Origin: DATKJS01 sp050015275
GTDB taxonomy: Bacteria > Acidobacteriota > Aminicenantia > Aminicenantales > Saccharicenantaceae
DNA: 64,000 nt
Direction of reading: 5' to 3'
Assembly (NCBI GenBank): GCA_050015275.1
Contig: JBEKBS010000002.1
Location: 1 to 64,000, forward strand
In this document: positions 57,189-64,000 of the stretch, one piece after another
Position numbering within the stretch: position 1 is the first letter of the stretch
Layout of the letters: each line of letters begins with the position of its first letter
Position numbers and translations under genes: made by a program
The notes under the pieces: model-generated
Database searches by the model: none
The model's input: the letters and a program-made list of their open reading frames with translations, nothing else
Told to the model about the DNA's origin: nothing

Positions 57189-58400
57189 ATGAGCCTGTCC
57201 CGCAAGCAATTCCTCAAAATGATCGGGCTCGGCGCCCTCGCCGCCCGGACCGGAGCCTACGGGGCGCCCTCCCGGGAGCTTGAGGAGTCCAGGACCGCCG
57301 CGAAAAAGTTAAGGATCAAGGACGTCGAGATCTACCTCTTCGACCTCCCCCTCGCCGTGCCGTTCAGGATCTCGATCGGTGAGATGAAAGCGGCTAACGA
57401 CCTCCTCGTCCGCGTCGTCACGGACCAGGGCATCGTCGGCCTCGGCGAGGCCTGTCCCTTCCCGCCGATCACGGGGGAGACCCAGGCGACCAACGCCGCC
57501 GCCGCCCGGACCGTCCGCGAGATGCTCGTCGGCAAAGACCCGCTGGCCATCGACAGCCTCGTCCGGGAGATCGGTCCCATCGTCCATGCCAACCCGAGCG
57601 CCGTGGCGGCCTACGACATGGCCTTGCACGACATCCTGGGCAAAGTCGCCGGGCTGCCTCTCTTCAGGCTCCTGGGCGGAGACAAAACCCGGTTCGAGAC
57701 GGACAACACGACAGGAATCGGCACGCCCGAGGCCATGGCGGTCCAGACGAAGGCGTTCGCCGACAAGGGATACAAAACGCTCAAAGTCAAGGTCGGGCTC
57801 GACCCCGACATGGACATTGCCCGGATCCAGGCCATCCGCGACGCCATCGGTTACGGCGTCAACCTCCGGATCGACGCCAACCAGGGCTGGACGGTCCCCC
57901 AGGCCATCTATGCGCTCCGGAAAATGGAAAGATTCCGCATCCAGCTCATCGAGCAGCCGGTGGTGGCCTCGGACATCGCGGGCCTCAAGGCCGTCCGGAC
58001 CGCGAGCCCGATCCCGGTCATGGCCGACGAGGCCTGCTTCCTGCCCGCCGACGCCGTCAGGCTCGTCCGGGCCGAAGCCTGCGACTACTTCAACATCAAG
58101 CTCATGAAGGCCGGGGGGATCCTGAACGCGATCCGGATCGCCCACATCGCCGACGCCGCCGATCTCCGCTGCATGGTCGGCTGCATGCTCGAGTCCAAGG
58201 TGGCCCTGACGGCTGCGGCGCACGTCGTGGCGTCCCAGGCGAACATCATCTACGCCGACCTCGACGGGAACGCGGAGCACACCGTGGACCCGGTCTTGGA
58301 CGGGATCACGGTCAAAGCGGGGATCATCACCATGCCGGAGGCGCCCGGCCTCGGGTGCGACGTGGACCCGGCCTTTCTCAAGAAGCTGGGCAAGATTTAG
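57189..58400 (+). CDS. Exported dipeptide epimerase (enolase superfamily)
   Basis: 403 residues from the ATG at 57189, with GGAGG upstream. The N-terminus MSLSRKQFLKMIGLGALAAR resembles a twin-arginine signal in which the second Arg is Lys. The mature part has the capping domain (DVEIYLFDLPLAVPFRISIG), catalytic K-x-K in YKTLKVKVGLD, metal ligands in LRIDANQGW, LIEQPV and VMADEAC, and NIKLMKAGGI for the second lysine. The family epimerises dipeptides such as L-Ala-D-Glu from peptidoglycan. An exported form would act on murein fragments outside the cytoplasm. Confidence 0.88.
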   Translation: MSLSRKQFLKMIGLGALAARTGAYGAPSRELEESRTAAKKLRIKDVEIYLFDLPLAVPFRISIGEMKAANDLLVRVVTDQGIVGLGEACPFPPITGETQATNAAAARTVREMLVGKDPLAIDSLVREIGPIVHANPSAVAAYDMALHDILGKVAGLPLFRLLGGDKTRFETDNTTGIGTPEAMAVQTKAFADKGYKTLKVKVGLDPDMDIARIQAIRDAIGYGVNLRIDANQGWTVPQAIYALRKMERFRIQLIEQPVVASDIAGLKAVRTASPIPVMADEACFLPADAVRLVRAEACDYFNIKLMKAGGILNAIRIAHIADAADLRCMVGCMLESKVALTAAAHVVASQANIIYADLDGNAEHTVDPVLDGITVKAGIITMPEAPGLGCDVDPAFLKKLGKI

Positions 58401-58423
58401 GGGCCGGGGGAAGAACGGGCGCG

Positions 58424-59023
58424 CTACTGTTTGACCGCCGTCCAGGTCCCGCTCTGGCCCCCTCCGGTGAAGGTCCCGGCGCTGTACCCCATGTTGAAGA
58501 CCGTCACCGACAAAACGTAGAAACTCCAATCCCAATAGGCGAGGACGAGGTTGTTCGAGCTCCCGGTCCATGTCCCGTGGTATCCCCGCTGGTCGGTGAA
58601 GGTGCCCGACAGCCGGTCCGGCCCCGTGAGCGTGATGATGAACGGTTCCGGGGCGGTGATGTTCGTATCCGTAAAGGTCATGGTGACCTTGTAGGAGGCT
58701 CGGACATCGATCACGTCAGCTGTCAGCTGATAACCATCCGCGTAGATGACAAGGGAGCCGGTCCCCGCCTTACGGATCGTCGTGTTGAGAAAGGCCTCCA
58801 CGGTTTCGAGGGTGTTGACCGATGTATAATTAAGGGTGACCGTGGTCAGCTCTTTGTAAACATGCTTCCCGGCTTCGGGGGTCCCCGTGACCCCGGGTCC
58901 GAGGACGACAGTCAGGGTATAGTTGGGGGTTCCCCACTTGCAGCTCCCGGCAACAAGGAGGGCCAGGACGACGACCGCTCCAACGGGGAACCTGTATCGG
59001 TTTCCTCTCATCTCTCGATTCAT
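58424..59023 (-). CDS. Lipoprotein of unknown function
   Basis: 199 residues from the ATG at 59021-59023. The signal peptide ends in the lipobox VAGSC (about residue 27). The mature region is Thr- and Gly-rich beta sequence (YTLTVVLGPGVTGTPEAGK; YHGTWTGSSNNLVLAYWDW; GTFTGGGQSGTWTAVKQ). The C-terminal part resembles small beta-barrel or lipocalin-like modules with repeated GT-W pairs. No family is recognised. It is convergent with the epimerase gene and divergent from a second lipoprotein gene. Confidence 0.72.
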   Translation of the reverse strand: MNREMRGNRYRFPVGAVVVLALLVAGSCKWGTPNYTLTVVLGPGVTGTPEAGKHVYKELTTVTLNYTSVNTLETVEAFLNTTIRKAGTGSLVIYADGYQLTADVIDVRASYKVTMTFTDTNITAPEPFIITLTGPDRLSGTFTDQRGYHGTWTGSSNNLVLAYWDWSFYVLSVTVFNMGYSAGTFTGGGQSGTWTAVKQ

Positions 59024-59161
59024 GGCCGTATTCACCTCTCAGCCTCGGATCCAGTCCAGACCCATCCATTTTAACATATTCCGCAGCCGCGGCGTTGCAT
59101 TATTTGCCGGTTCAACGGCGGACGGGGGGGGGTGGCGGGAACGGTCCCGCCCTGGATCGAG

Positions 59162-59190
59162 TTGTAGTCCTCTGGAGAATGTGCTAATTT
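59162..59190 (+). promoter_or_regulatory. Sigma-70-like promoter of the duplicated-domain lipoprotein
   Basis: TTGTAG (59162-59167), 17 bases, TAATTT (59185-59190). The intergenic region also holds a 7-bp hairpin (59134-59151) upstream of this promoter. Confidence 0.45.
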
Positions 59191-59260
59191 AATCGTTCGG
59201 GGATGACGGCCCCGATTGGACAGGTCGGAGGCCGGGGATCCCGGGAGAAGTGAGACTCGC

Positions 59261-59815
59261 ATGCCTAGGCTGAAGAAACCGGGAAGGTCGGGGGCGGCCC
59301 TCATGGCCGCGATGCTGGGGCTGTTCTGGCTGTCCTCCGTCAGCTGCAAGAGCCCCACGTCGAGCACGACGGCCACGATCACCGTCATCAACTCCTGCGG
59401 GGCGACCATCATCCTGTATCTGGACGGAACGCAGAAGGCCACGGTCGAGAGCGGGTCGAGCGACACCCTCGAAAGCATCACTGTCGGCTCGCACCTGATC
59501 GAAGCCAAGAAATCGGATACCGGGGTTCTGGTCAGTTCCAAGACCGTTACCGTCACGGCGGGGGCGGCCGTCTCCGTGACCATCCCGGGGCCAGCCTCCC
59601 TGCGGGTCACCAACCAATACGGGGAGCTCCTGAGCATCTACTTGGACGGGACTTACCTGGGGGATATCGGGGACCAGATCACGCAGACCGTCCTCAGTAT
59701 CACTTTCGGCACCCACGTTTTCACGGCGGAGACAAAGACATCCACGACGGTCGTGGCCACGGTCACCATCAACGTCACGGACGTGACGACATACACCTGG
59801 ACGATCACACAGTAG
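59261..59815 (+). CDS. Lipoprotein with two PEGA-like beta domains
   Basis: 184 residues from the ATG at 59261. The lipobox is SSVSC (about residue 29). The mature part is two copies of one about 65-residue beta module. The first contains ATIILYLDGTQKATVESGSS and VGSHLIEAKKSDTGVLV; the second contains ELLSIYLDGTYLGDIGDQIT and FGTHVFTAETKTSTTVV. Both have the YLDGT...GtH pattern of PEGA-type repeats. It probably attaches to surface structures. It ends 17 bases before the thioesterase gene. Confidence 0.75.
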   Translation: MPRLKKPGRSGAALMAAMLGLFWLSSVSCKSPTSSTTATITVINSCGATIILYLDGTQKATVESGSSDTLESITVGSHLIEAKKSDTGVLVSSKTVTVTAGAAVSVTIPGPASLRVTNQYGELLSIYLDGTYLGDIGDQITQTVLSITFGTHVFTAETKTSTTVVATVTINVTDVTTYTWTITQ

Positions 59816-59832
59816 CCCGAAGATCGCCGCCG

Positions 59833-60600
59833 ATGGCTGACCTGCTTTACCGGAAGGAATTCGCGGTCCATAGCTTTGAATTGGATTTCGAGGGGAAGGT
59901 CCGCCTTGTCTCCCTCCTCAACTTCCTCCAGGATGCGGCCGGCGATCACGCTGCGCTTCTGGGTTGGTCGGTCACCGACCTCTGGAAAAAGAACATGACC
60001 TGGGTCCTGTCCCGGTCGCACGTCGTCGTCCGCCGCTATCCCGCCTGGGGCGAGCGGGTCGCGGTCCTGACCTGGCCGTCGGGCCGTCACGGTTTTTTCG
60101 CCCTGAGGGATTTCGAGGTATCCGATGGGAACGGGAACACGGTCCTCGTGGCCACGACCTCCTGGATGGTGCTCGACCTCGCGCGCAAGCAGCCTCTGAA
60201 GATCGACGAGATCCTGCCCACGGACTTTCTCCTCGAGAAACGCTCGCTCCCCGATGACTTCGCGCCCCTGCCGGTTCTCGGCGGGGCGGAGCGGGAAGTC
60301 CCTTTCCGCGTCGAAGTGGGCCACCTGGACCTCAACAGGCACGTCAACAACGCCGTTTACGTCCAGTGGGCGCTCGAGGCCGCCCCCGAAGACGTCCTGA
60401 CCCGGCGCCGGCCGGTCGACCTCGAGGTCTCCTACCGGGCCGAGGCTCTTTACGGGGACACGGTCCTGTCCCGGGCGGCGGCGGCTCCCGCGCCCGTCCC
60501 GGCCGAGGCCGGCGATCCTCCCGGTCCTGTTTTCCTCCACCAGATCGTGAACGCCGGGACCGGGGCCGAGCTCACCCGCCTCAGGACCGGCTGGACGTGA
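59833..60600 (+). CDS. Acyl-ACP thioesterase
   Basis: 255 residues made of two hotdog domains. The N-terminal half has FEGKVRLVSLLNFLQDAAGD and WVLSRSHVVVRRYPAWGERV. The second half has the active-site Asn/His motif DLNRHVNNAVYVQWALEA, which is conserved. FatA/FatB-like bacterial enzymes release fatty acids from acyl carrier protein in the cytoplasm. The ribosome site is weak. It may be co-transcribed with the lipoprotein before it and the GWxTD gene after it (13-base gap). Confidence 0.9.
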   Translation: MADLLYRKEFAVHSFELDFEGKVRLVSLLNFLQDAAGDHAALLGWSVTDLWKKNMTWVLSRSHVVVRRYPAWGERVAVLTWPSGRHGFFALRDFEVSDGNGNTVLVATTSWMVLDLARKQPLKIDEILPTDFLLEKRSLPDDFAPLPVLGGAEREVPFRVEVGHLDLNRHVNNAVYVQWALEAAPEDVLTRRRPVDLEVSYRAEALYGDTVLSRAAAAPAPVPAEAGDPPGPVFLHQIVNAGTGAELTRLRTGWT

Positions 60601-60613
60601 GGCGGCGGATCCC

Positions 60614-62668
60614 TTGAGAAAAAGGGCATGGGTCCCGGCCTTCGTTGTCAGCCTGGCCATGGCTTTGTCCGCCGCCCCGGCCGACAAGCTGAAGCTCCCC
60701 GAGCGCTATCAAAAGTGGCTCGACGAGGAGGTCGTTTATATCATCACCCCGACGGAGAAGAACGTCTTCCTGAAGCTCGGGACGGACCGGGAGCGGGACC
60801 TTTTCCTCGAAGCCTTCTGGAAACACCGCGACCCGACCCCGGATTCGCCCGAGAACGAATTCAAGACGGAACATTACCGCCGGCTCAGCTACGCCAGCCA
60901 GTATCTGGGCCGGGAGGCGCCCGTCCCGGGCTGGAAGACTGACCGGGGCCGTATGTACATCCTTCTCGGCGAGCCCCAGGATATCCAGAAGTTCACCGGG
61001 AGATCCGGGCTCAATGACTGCGAGACCTGGTTCTATCAAGGGAAAACCGAAGGCGGGCTCCCGCCCGGTTTCTACCTGCTGTTCTTCAAGGAACACGGAG
61101 TCGGCGCTTACAAGCTCTACAGCCCGCTCAATGACGGTCCCCAGGCCCTCCTCGCCACCTATAACGGTGATCCGGGGGACTACCTCAAGGCCTCCCGGGC
61201 GCTCCAGGACGTCGAGCCGTCGCTGGCCTCCATCTCCCTCTCTCTCATCCCCGGCGAGGACGTCGGCACCGTCGGACGGCCGTCCATATCCTCGGACGTC
61301 CTGATCCAGCGGATCGAAACGCTGCCGTCACGGACCGTCCAGGAAAGATATGCCCGTAAGTTCCTCGAATACAAGGACCTCGTCGAGGTCGAATACTCGG
61401 CCAACTACCTCGATAGCGACAGCCTGTTCAAGGTCTTCAAGGAGCCGGCGGGGCCTTATTTTGTCCATTGTGCCGTCGAGCCCCAGAGGCTGTCGGTCGA
61501 CCAGTATGAGCACAAGTTTACGACCACCCTGAAGGTCGCCGGACGGGTCACGACCCTCGACGGGCGCCTCGTGTACCAGTACGACAAGACCGTCCCCCTC
61601 GACATCCCCGAAGCGCAGATGAAAGAGCTTTCCCGCGGGCCCTTCGATTACTATGACATCTTTCCCCTCATCCCTGGGGACTACAGGGTGTCCATCCTGA
61701 TCAAGAACGAGGCCTCCAAGGAATTCATGTCCGTCGAGCAGGCCGTCCGCGTCCCCCAAAAGGGGCCGGCCGTCGAGATGAGCCAGCCCGTCCTGGGCTA
61801 CAAGGCTGCCCGCCTCGCCCCGGAGGAGAGAAAAATCAAGGCGTTCAGGGTTGGGCCCTACCAGGTCTATTGCCAGCCGGGCCGGGTCTTCACGGTGAAG
61901 GACACCCTCGCCGTCGCCTTCCAGGTCAACGATCTTCCGGCCGACCTGGCCCGGAACGGCCGGATCAAACTGACCTTCCTGAAGGATGGGCGGTCCTTCC
62001 GGGAGATCGTGCGGACGACGCCGGAATACCCTGACCTTCCCACCGCCCTCGAGGAGGTCGCCCTGGCCGATTTCCCGCCTGCCCACTATGAGGTCCGGGT
62101 CTCCTTCCTCAACGAGGGAGCCGAGATCGTCACGGCGCGGGAGGAGTTCGATGTGACATTCGCCGAGGCCTTGGCCCGTCCCTGGTTCTCGTCGCGGATC
62201 CTGCCGGCCCCGGGCGACCCCGTCTATTCCCAGATCATCGGAGCCCAACTCTTCAACCTGGGCCGCCTTTCGGAAGCCCGGGGCTATCTCGAAAGCGCCC
62301 ACGAGCGCCAGCCGGACTCCGCGGAGGCCGCCCGGAACCTGGCCCAGCTCTACCTCGCTCTCGGGGATGACCGGAAGGCCATCGCGGTCCTGGCGCCCTA
62401 TCTCGGCCAAGCTCAGGCCACCCCGTACGAGGTCCTTGTCCTGGCTGCCGAGGCCTACAGGAAATCGGGCGATTTCGCCAAGGCCGTCGAAGTCCTGGAC
62501 AGGGCGGTTTCCCGTTACGGCATCAACGCGTCGCTGCTCAACGCCATCGGCGAATCTTATCTCGGCCTGGAAAAGCTTCCGGAGGCCCGGGCCGCGTTCG
62601 AAAAATCGCTCCAGCTCCTCCCCGACCAGCCCGAGATCCGTAAGAAGATTGAGAAGATCAAACAATGA
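60614..62668 (+). CDS. GWxTD-motif protein with C-terminal TPR repeats
   Basis: 684 residues, apparently from a TTG at 60614 that opens a signal peptide (WVPAFVVSLAMALSAAPA). The GWxTD domain spans about 25-160 with GWKTDRGRMYILLGEP (Gly106-Asp110 region). A long beta-rich middle follows and then about four TPRs from residue 540 (LFNLGRLSEARGYLESAHER; AEAARNLAQLYLALGDDRKA; LVLAAEAYRKSGDFAKAVEV). GWxTD proteins are found mainly in Acidobacteria-like and Bacteroidetes-related lineages and have no known function. It overlaps the next gene's frame at an ATGA. Confidence 0.88.
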   Translation: MRKRAWVPAFVVSLAMALSAAPADKLKLPERYQKWLDEEVVYIITPTEKNVFLKLGTDRERDLFLEAFWKHRDPTPDSPENEFKTEHYRRLSYASQYLGREAPVPGWKTDRGRMYILLGEPQDIQKFTGRSGLNDCETWFYQGKTEGGLPPGFYLLFFKEHGVGAYKLYSPLNDGPQALLATYNGDPGDYLKASRALQDVEPSLASISLSLIPGEDVGTVGRPSISSDVLIQRIETLPSRTVQERYARKFLEYKDLVEVEYSANYLDSDSLFKVFKEPAGPYFVHCAVEPQRLSVDQYEHKFTTTLKVAGRVTTLDGRLVYQYDKTVPLDIPEAQMKELSRGPFDYYDIFPLIPGDYRVSILIKNEASKEFMSVEQAVRVPQKGPAVEMSQPVLGYKAARLAPEERKIKAFRVGPYQVYCQPGRVFTVKDTLAVAFQVNDLPADLARNGRIKLTFLKDGRSFREIVRTTPEYPDLPTALEEVALADFPPAHYEVRVSFLNEGAEIVTAREEFDVTFAEALARPWFSSRILPAPGDPVYSQIIGAQLFNLGRLSEARGYLESAHERQPDSAEAARNLAQLYLALGDDRKAIAVLAPYLGQAQATPYEVLVLAAEAYRKSGDFAKAVEVLDRAVSRYGINASLLNAIGESYLGLEKLPEARAAFEKSLQLLPDQPEIRKKIEKIKQ

Positions 62669-62682
62669 GCGAAGGAGGGCGT

Positions 62683-63846
62683 ATGGACAAGAAATTCCTG
62701 GCGATCATCCTGTGCGTCGCCGTCGGCCTGATGGCGGCCGCACGCAAGGACGGAGACAAGACCCGGGCGGCGGCCGCCCCGGCGAAAGGAGAAACCAGCA
62801 TGCCCGTAAAACACGAGCCGTTCGGGCGCCTGCCCGACGGCACCGCCATCGACATCTACACCCTGACGAATGCGCACGGCATCGAGGCCCGGATCATGAC
62901 GTACGGCGCGACCCTTGTCTCGCTCCGGCTTCCCGACAGGAACGGCAGGTTCGCCGACGCGGTCCTCGGCTTCGACGATCTGGCCGGCTATCTCGGAACG
63001 CATCCCTACTTCGGGGCCATCGTCGGGCGATACGCCAACCGCATCGCCAAAGGCCGGTTCACCCTCAGCGGCGCAACCTACACCCTGGCCCAGAACAACA
63101 ACGGCAACAGCCTTCACGGCGGCCTGAGGGGATTCGACAAGGTCGTCTGGAAGGCCGAGCCCGTCCGCCAGCCCGGCGCGGCGGGGGTCAAGCTCACCTA
63201 CTTGAGCAGGGACACGGAGGAGGGATATCCCGGAAACCTGGCAGTCACGGTCGTCTACGCGCTGACCGACGCCGACGAGCTCAGGATCAGCTATGAGGCG
63301 ACGACGGACAAGGCCACGCCCGTCAACCTGACGAACCACGCCTACTGGAACCTGGCCGGCCAGGGCCAGGGCGACATCCTCGGCCACGAGCTCGAGCTCG
63401 AAGCCGACGCGCTCACGGCGGTCGACTCCTCGGCCAACCTCATCCCGACGGGCCGGATCCTCAGCGTGACAGGGACCCCGTTCGATTTCACCTCGCCCCA
63501 TGCGATCGGCGAGCGGATCGCCAGGGTCGAAGGCGGCTACGACCACAATTTCGTCCTCAGGAGCGGCGGCGGAAAAATGTCTCTCGCGGCCCGGGTCTAT
63601 GAGCCGGTGAGCGGCCGCGTCCTCGAGATCTCAACGGACCAGCCGGGCATCCAGCTCTACTCCGGGAATTTCCTCGACGGGACGGTCAAGGGCAAGGGTG
63701 GGGTCGCCTATCAAAAACACTCCGGCCTCTGCCTCGAGACGCAGCACTTCCCCGATTCGCCGAACCACCCGAACTTCCCTTCGACGGTCCTCGGGCCTGG
63801 GAAGAAGTACACGACCGTCACCGTGCACAAGTTTTCCGTGAGATAA
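62683..63846 (+). CDS. Exported aldose 1-epimerase (galactose mutarotase)
   Basis: 387 residues from the ATG at 62683, preceded by AAGGAGGG; an earlier ATG at 62665 overlaps the previous stop. A signal peptide (FLAIILCVAVGLMAAA) is followed by a mutarotase domain. The substrate-binding histidines are in NSLHGGLRGFDKVVW and NLTNHAYWNLAG. The catalytic Glu region is CLETQHFPDSPNHPNFPSTV. The exported enzyme would convert alpha- and beta-sugars released by the secreted glycosidases of this genome. Confidence 0.92.
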   Translation: MDKKFLAIILCVAVGLMAAARKDGDKTRAAAAPAKGETSMPVKHEPFGRLPDGTAIDIYTLTNAHGIEARIMTYGATLVSLRLPDRNGRFADAVLGFDDLAGYLGTHPYFGAIVGRYANRIAKGRFTLSGATYTLAQNNNGNSLHGGLRGFDKVVWKAEPVRQPGAAGVKLTYLSRDTEEGYPGNLAVTVVYALTDADELRISYEATTDKATPVNLTNHAYWNLAGQGQGDILGHELELEADALTAVDSSANLIPTGRILSVTGTPFDFTSPHAIGERIARVEGGYDHNFVLRSGGGKMSLAARVYEPVSGRVLEISTDQPGIQLYSGNFLDGTVKGKGGVAYQKHSGLCLETQHFPDSPNHPNFPSTVLGPGKKYTTVTVHKFSVR

Positions 63847-63856
63847 GCCGGCCCCG

Positions 63857-64000
63857 TCAGCGTTTTTCGGGCAGGACCTCGACCCAGTAGCCGTCGGGAT
63901 CCTCGATGAAGTAGATCCCCATCCCGGGATTCTCGTAGCAGACGACGCCCATCTTCTTGTGCTTTTGGAGGGCCGCGTCGAAGTCGTCGACCGTGAAAGC
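63857..64000 (-). CDS. Glyoxalase/VOC-family protein (C-terminal part, cut by window edge)
   Basis: Only the last 47 codons are visible. They encode FTVDDFDAALQKHKKMGVV and the metal-binding end IYFIEDPDGYWVEVLPEK, the standard C-terminal module of glyoxalase I and related vicinal-oxygen-chelate proteins. The conserved Glu in WVEV is a metal ligand. The N-terminal part lies to the right of the window. Confidence 0.88.
   Translation of the reverse strand, partial: AFTVDDFDAALQKHKKMGVVCYENPGMGIYFIEDPDGYWVEVLPEKR

Overview
The window is GC-rich DNA, densely coding on both strands, with 52 genes called here (49 complete proteins, one tRNA and a partial gene at each end). It comes from a Gram-negative, probably anaerobic or microaerophilic heterotroph. 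Evidence is a TolC-type outer-membrane channel, LPS-type glycosyltransferases, many lipoproteins and Sec signals, MurJ, and an oxygen-labile [4Fe-4S] L-serine dehydratase. The mix of a GWxTD-motif protein, DUF4097 proteins next to ECF sigma/anti-sigma pairs, NEW3-domain ABC export genes, GH116/GH38/GH36 enzymes and an exported cyanophycinase resembles uncultured Acidobacteriota-like lineages such as Candidatus Aminicenantes. That placement is inference; there is no rRNA gene here to confirm it.

Region 1 (1-11071) is a divergent export locus. Leftward run a NEW3-domain membrane protein, three paralogous ABC-2 permeases and an ABC ATPase that leaves the window. Rightward run a soluble GAF histidine kinase, an NtrC-type response regulator and a TolC channel. 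A near-consensus sigma-54 promoter lies in front of the leftward operon, so the NtrC-type regulator is its natural activator. Region 2 (11153-14947) is a tightly overlapping cluster: two glycosyltransferases, a GNAT acyltransferase and an OSBS/N-succinylamino-acid racemase family enzyme. Region 3 (14977-19459) holds fur with a Fur box over its own promoter, followed by NifX-like, cysteine desulfurase, sulfide:quinone oxidoreductase-like, TusE/DsrC-like and DsrE2-like genes, a sulfur-handling module. Region 4 (19462-22305) has small leftward genes including an ECF sigma/anti-sigma pair and a TPR lipoprotein.

Region 5 (22642-37395) carries a secreted GH38 enzyme, an exported amidohydrolase, a second ECF/anti-sigma/DUF4097 cassette, purM, a GH36 alpha-galactosidase, tRNA-Ala(CGC), a Mut7-C nuclease and a GH116 enzyme. 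Region 6 (37489-43074) has a GNAT gene and an amino-acid module: exported cyanophycinase, YfcC-type carrier, ornithine cyclodeaminase family enzyme and fused L-serine dehydratase. Region 7 (43100-45658) is a third ECF cassette, again ending in a DUF4097 gene. Region 8 (45657-64000) is mixed: MFS carrier, YgiQ-like radical SAM, URO-D-like protein, class A beta-lactamase-fold protein, arsC-acr3, a short-chain dehydrogenase with a degraded active site, murJ, nitroreductase, dipeptide epimerase, two small lipoproteins, acyl-ACP thioesterase, a GWxTD/TPR protein, aldose 1-epimerase and a partial glyoxalase.

Many genes have readable sigma-70-like promoters with 17-18 bp spacers (fur, SQR, purM, GH116, SDR, epimerase). 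These, and two putative ECF promoters, were used to correct several start codons. No CRISPR array, intact transposase, prophage or replication origin was seen.
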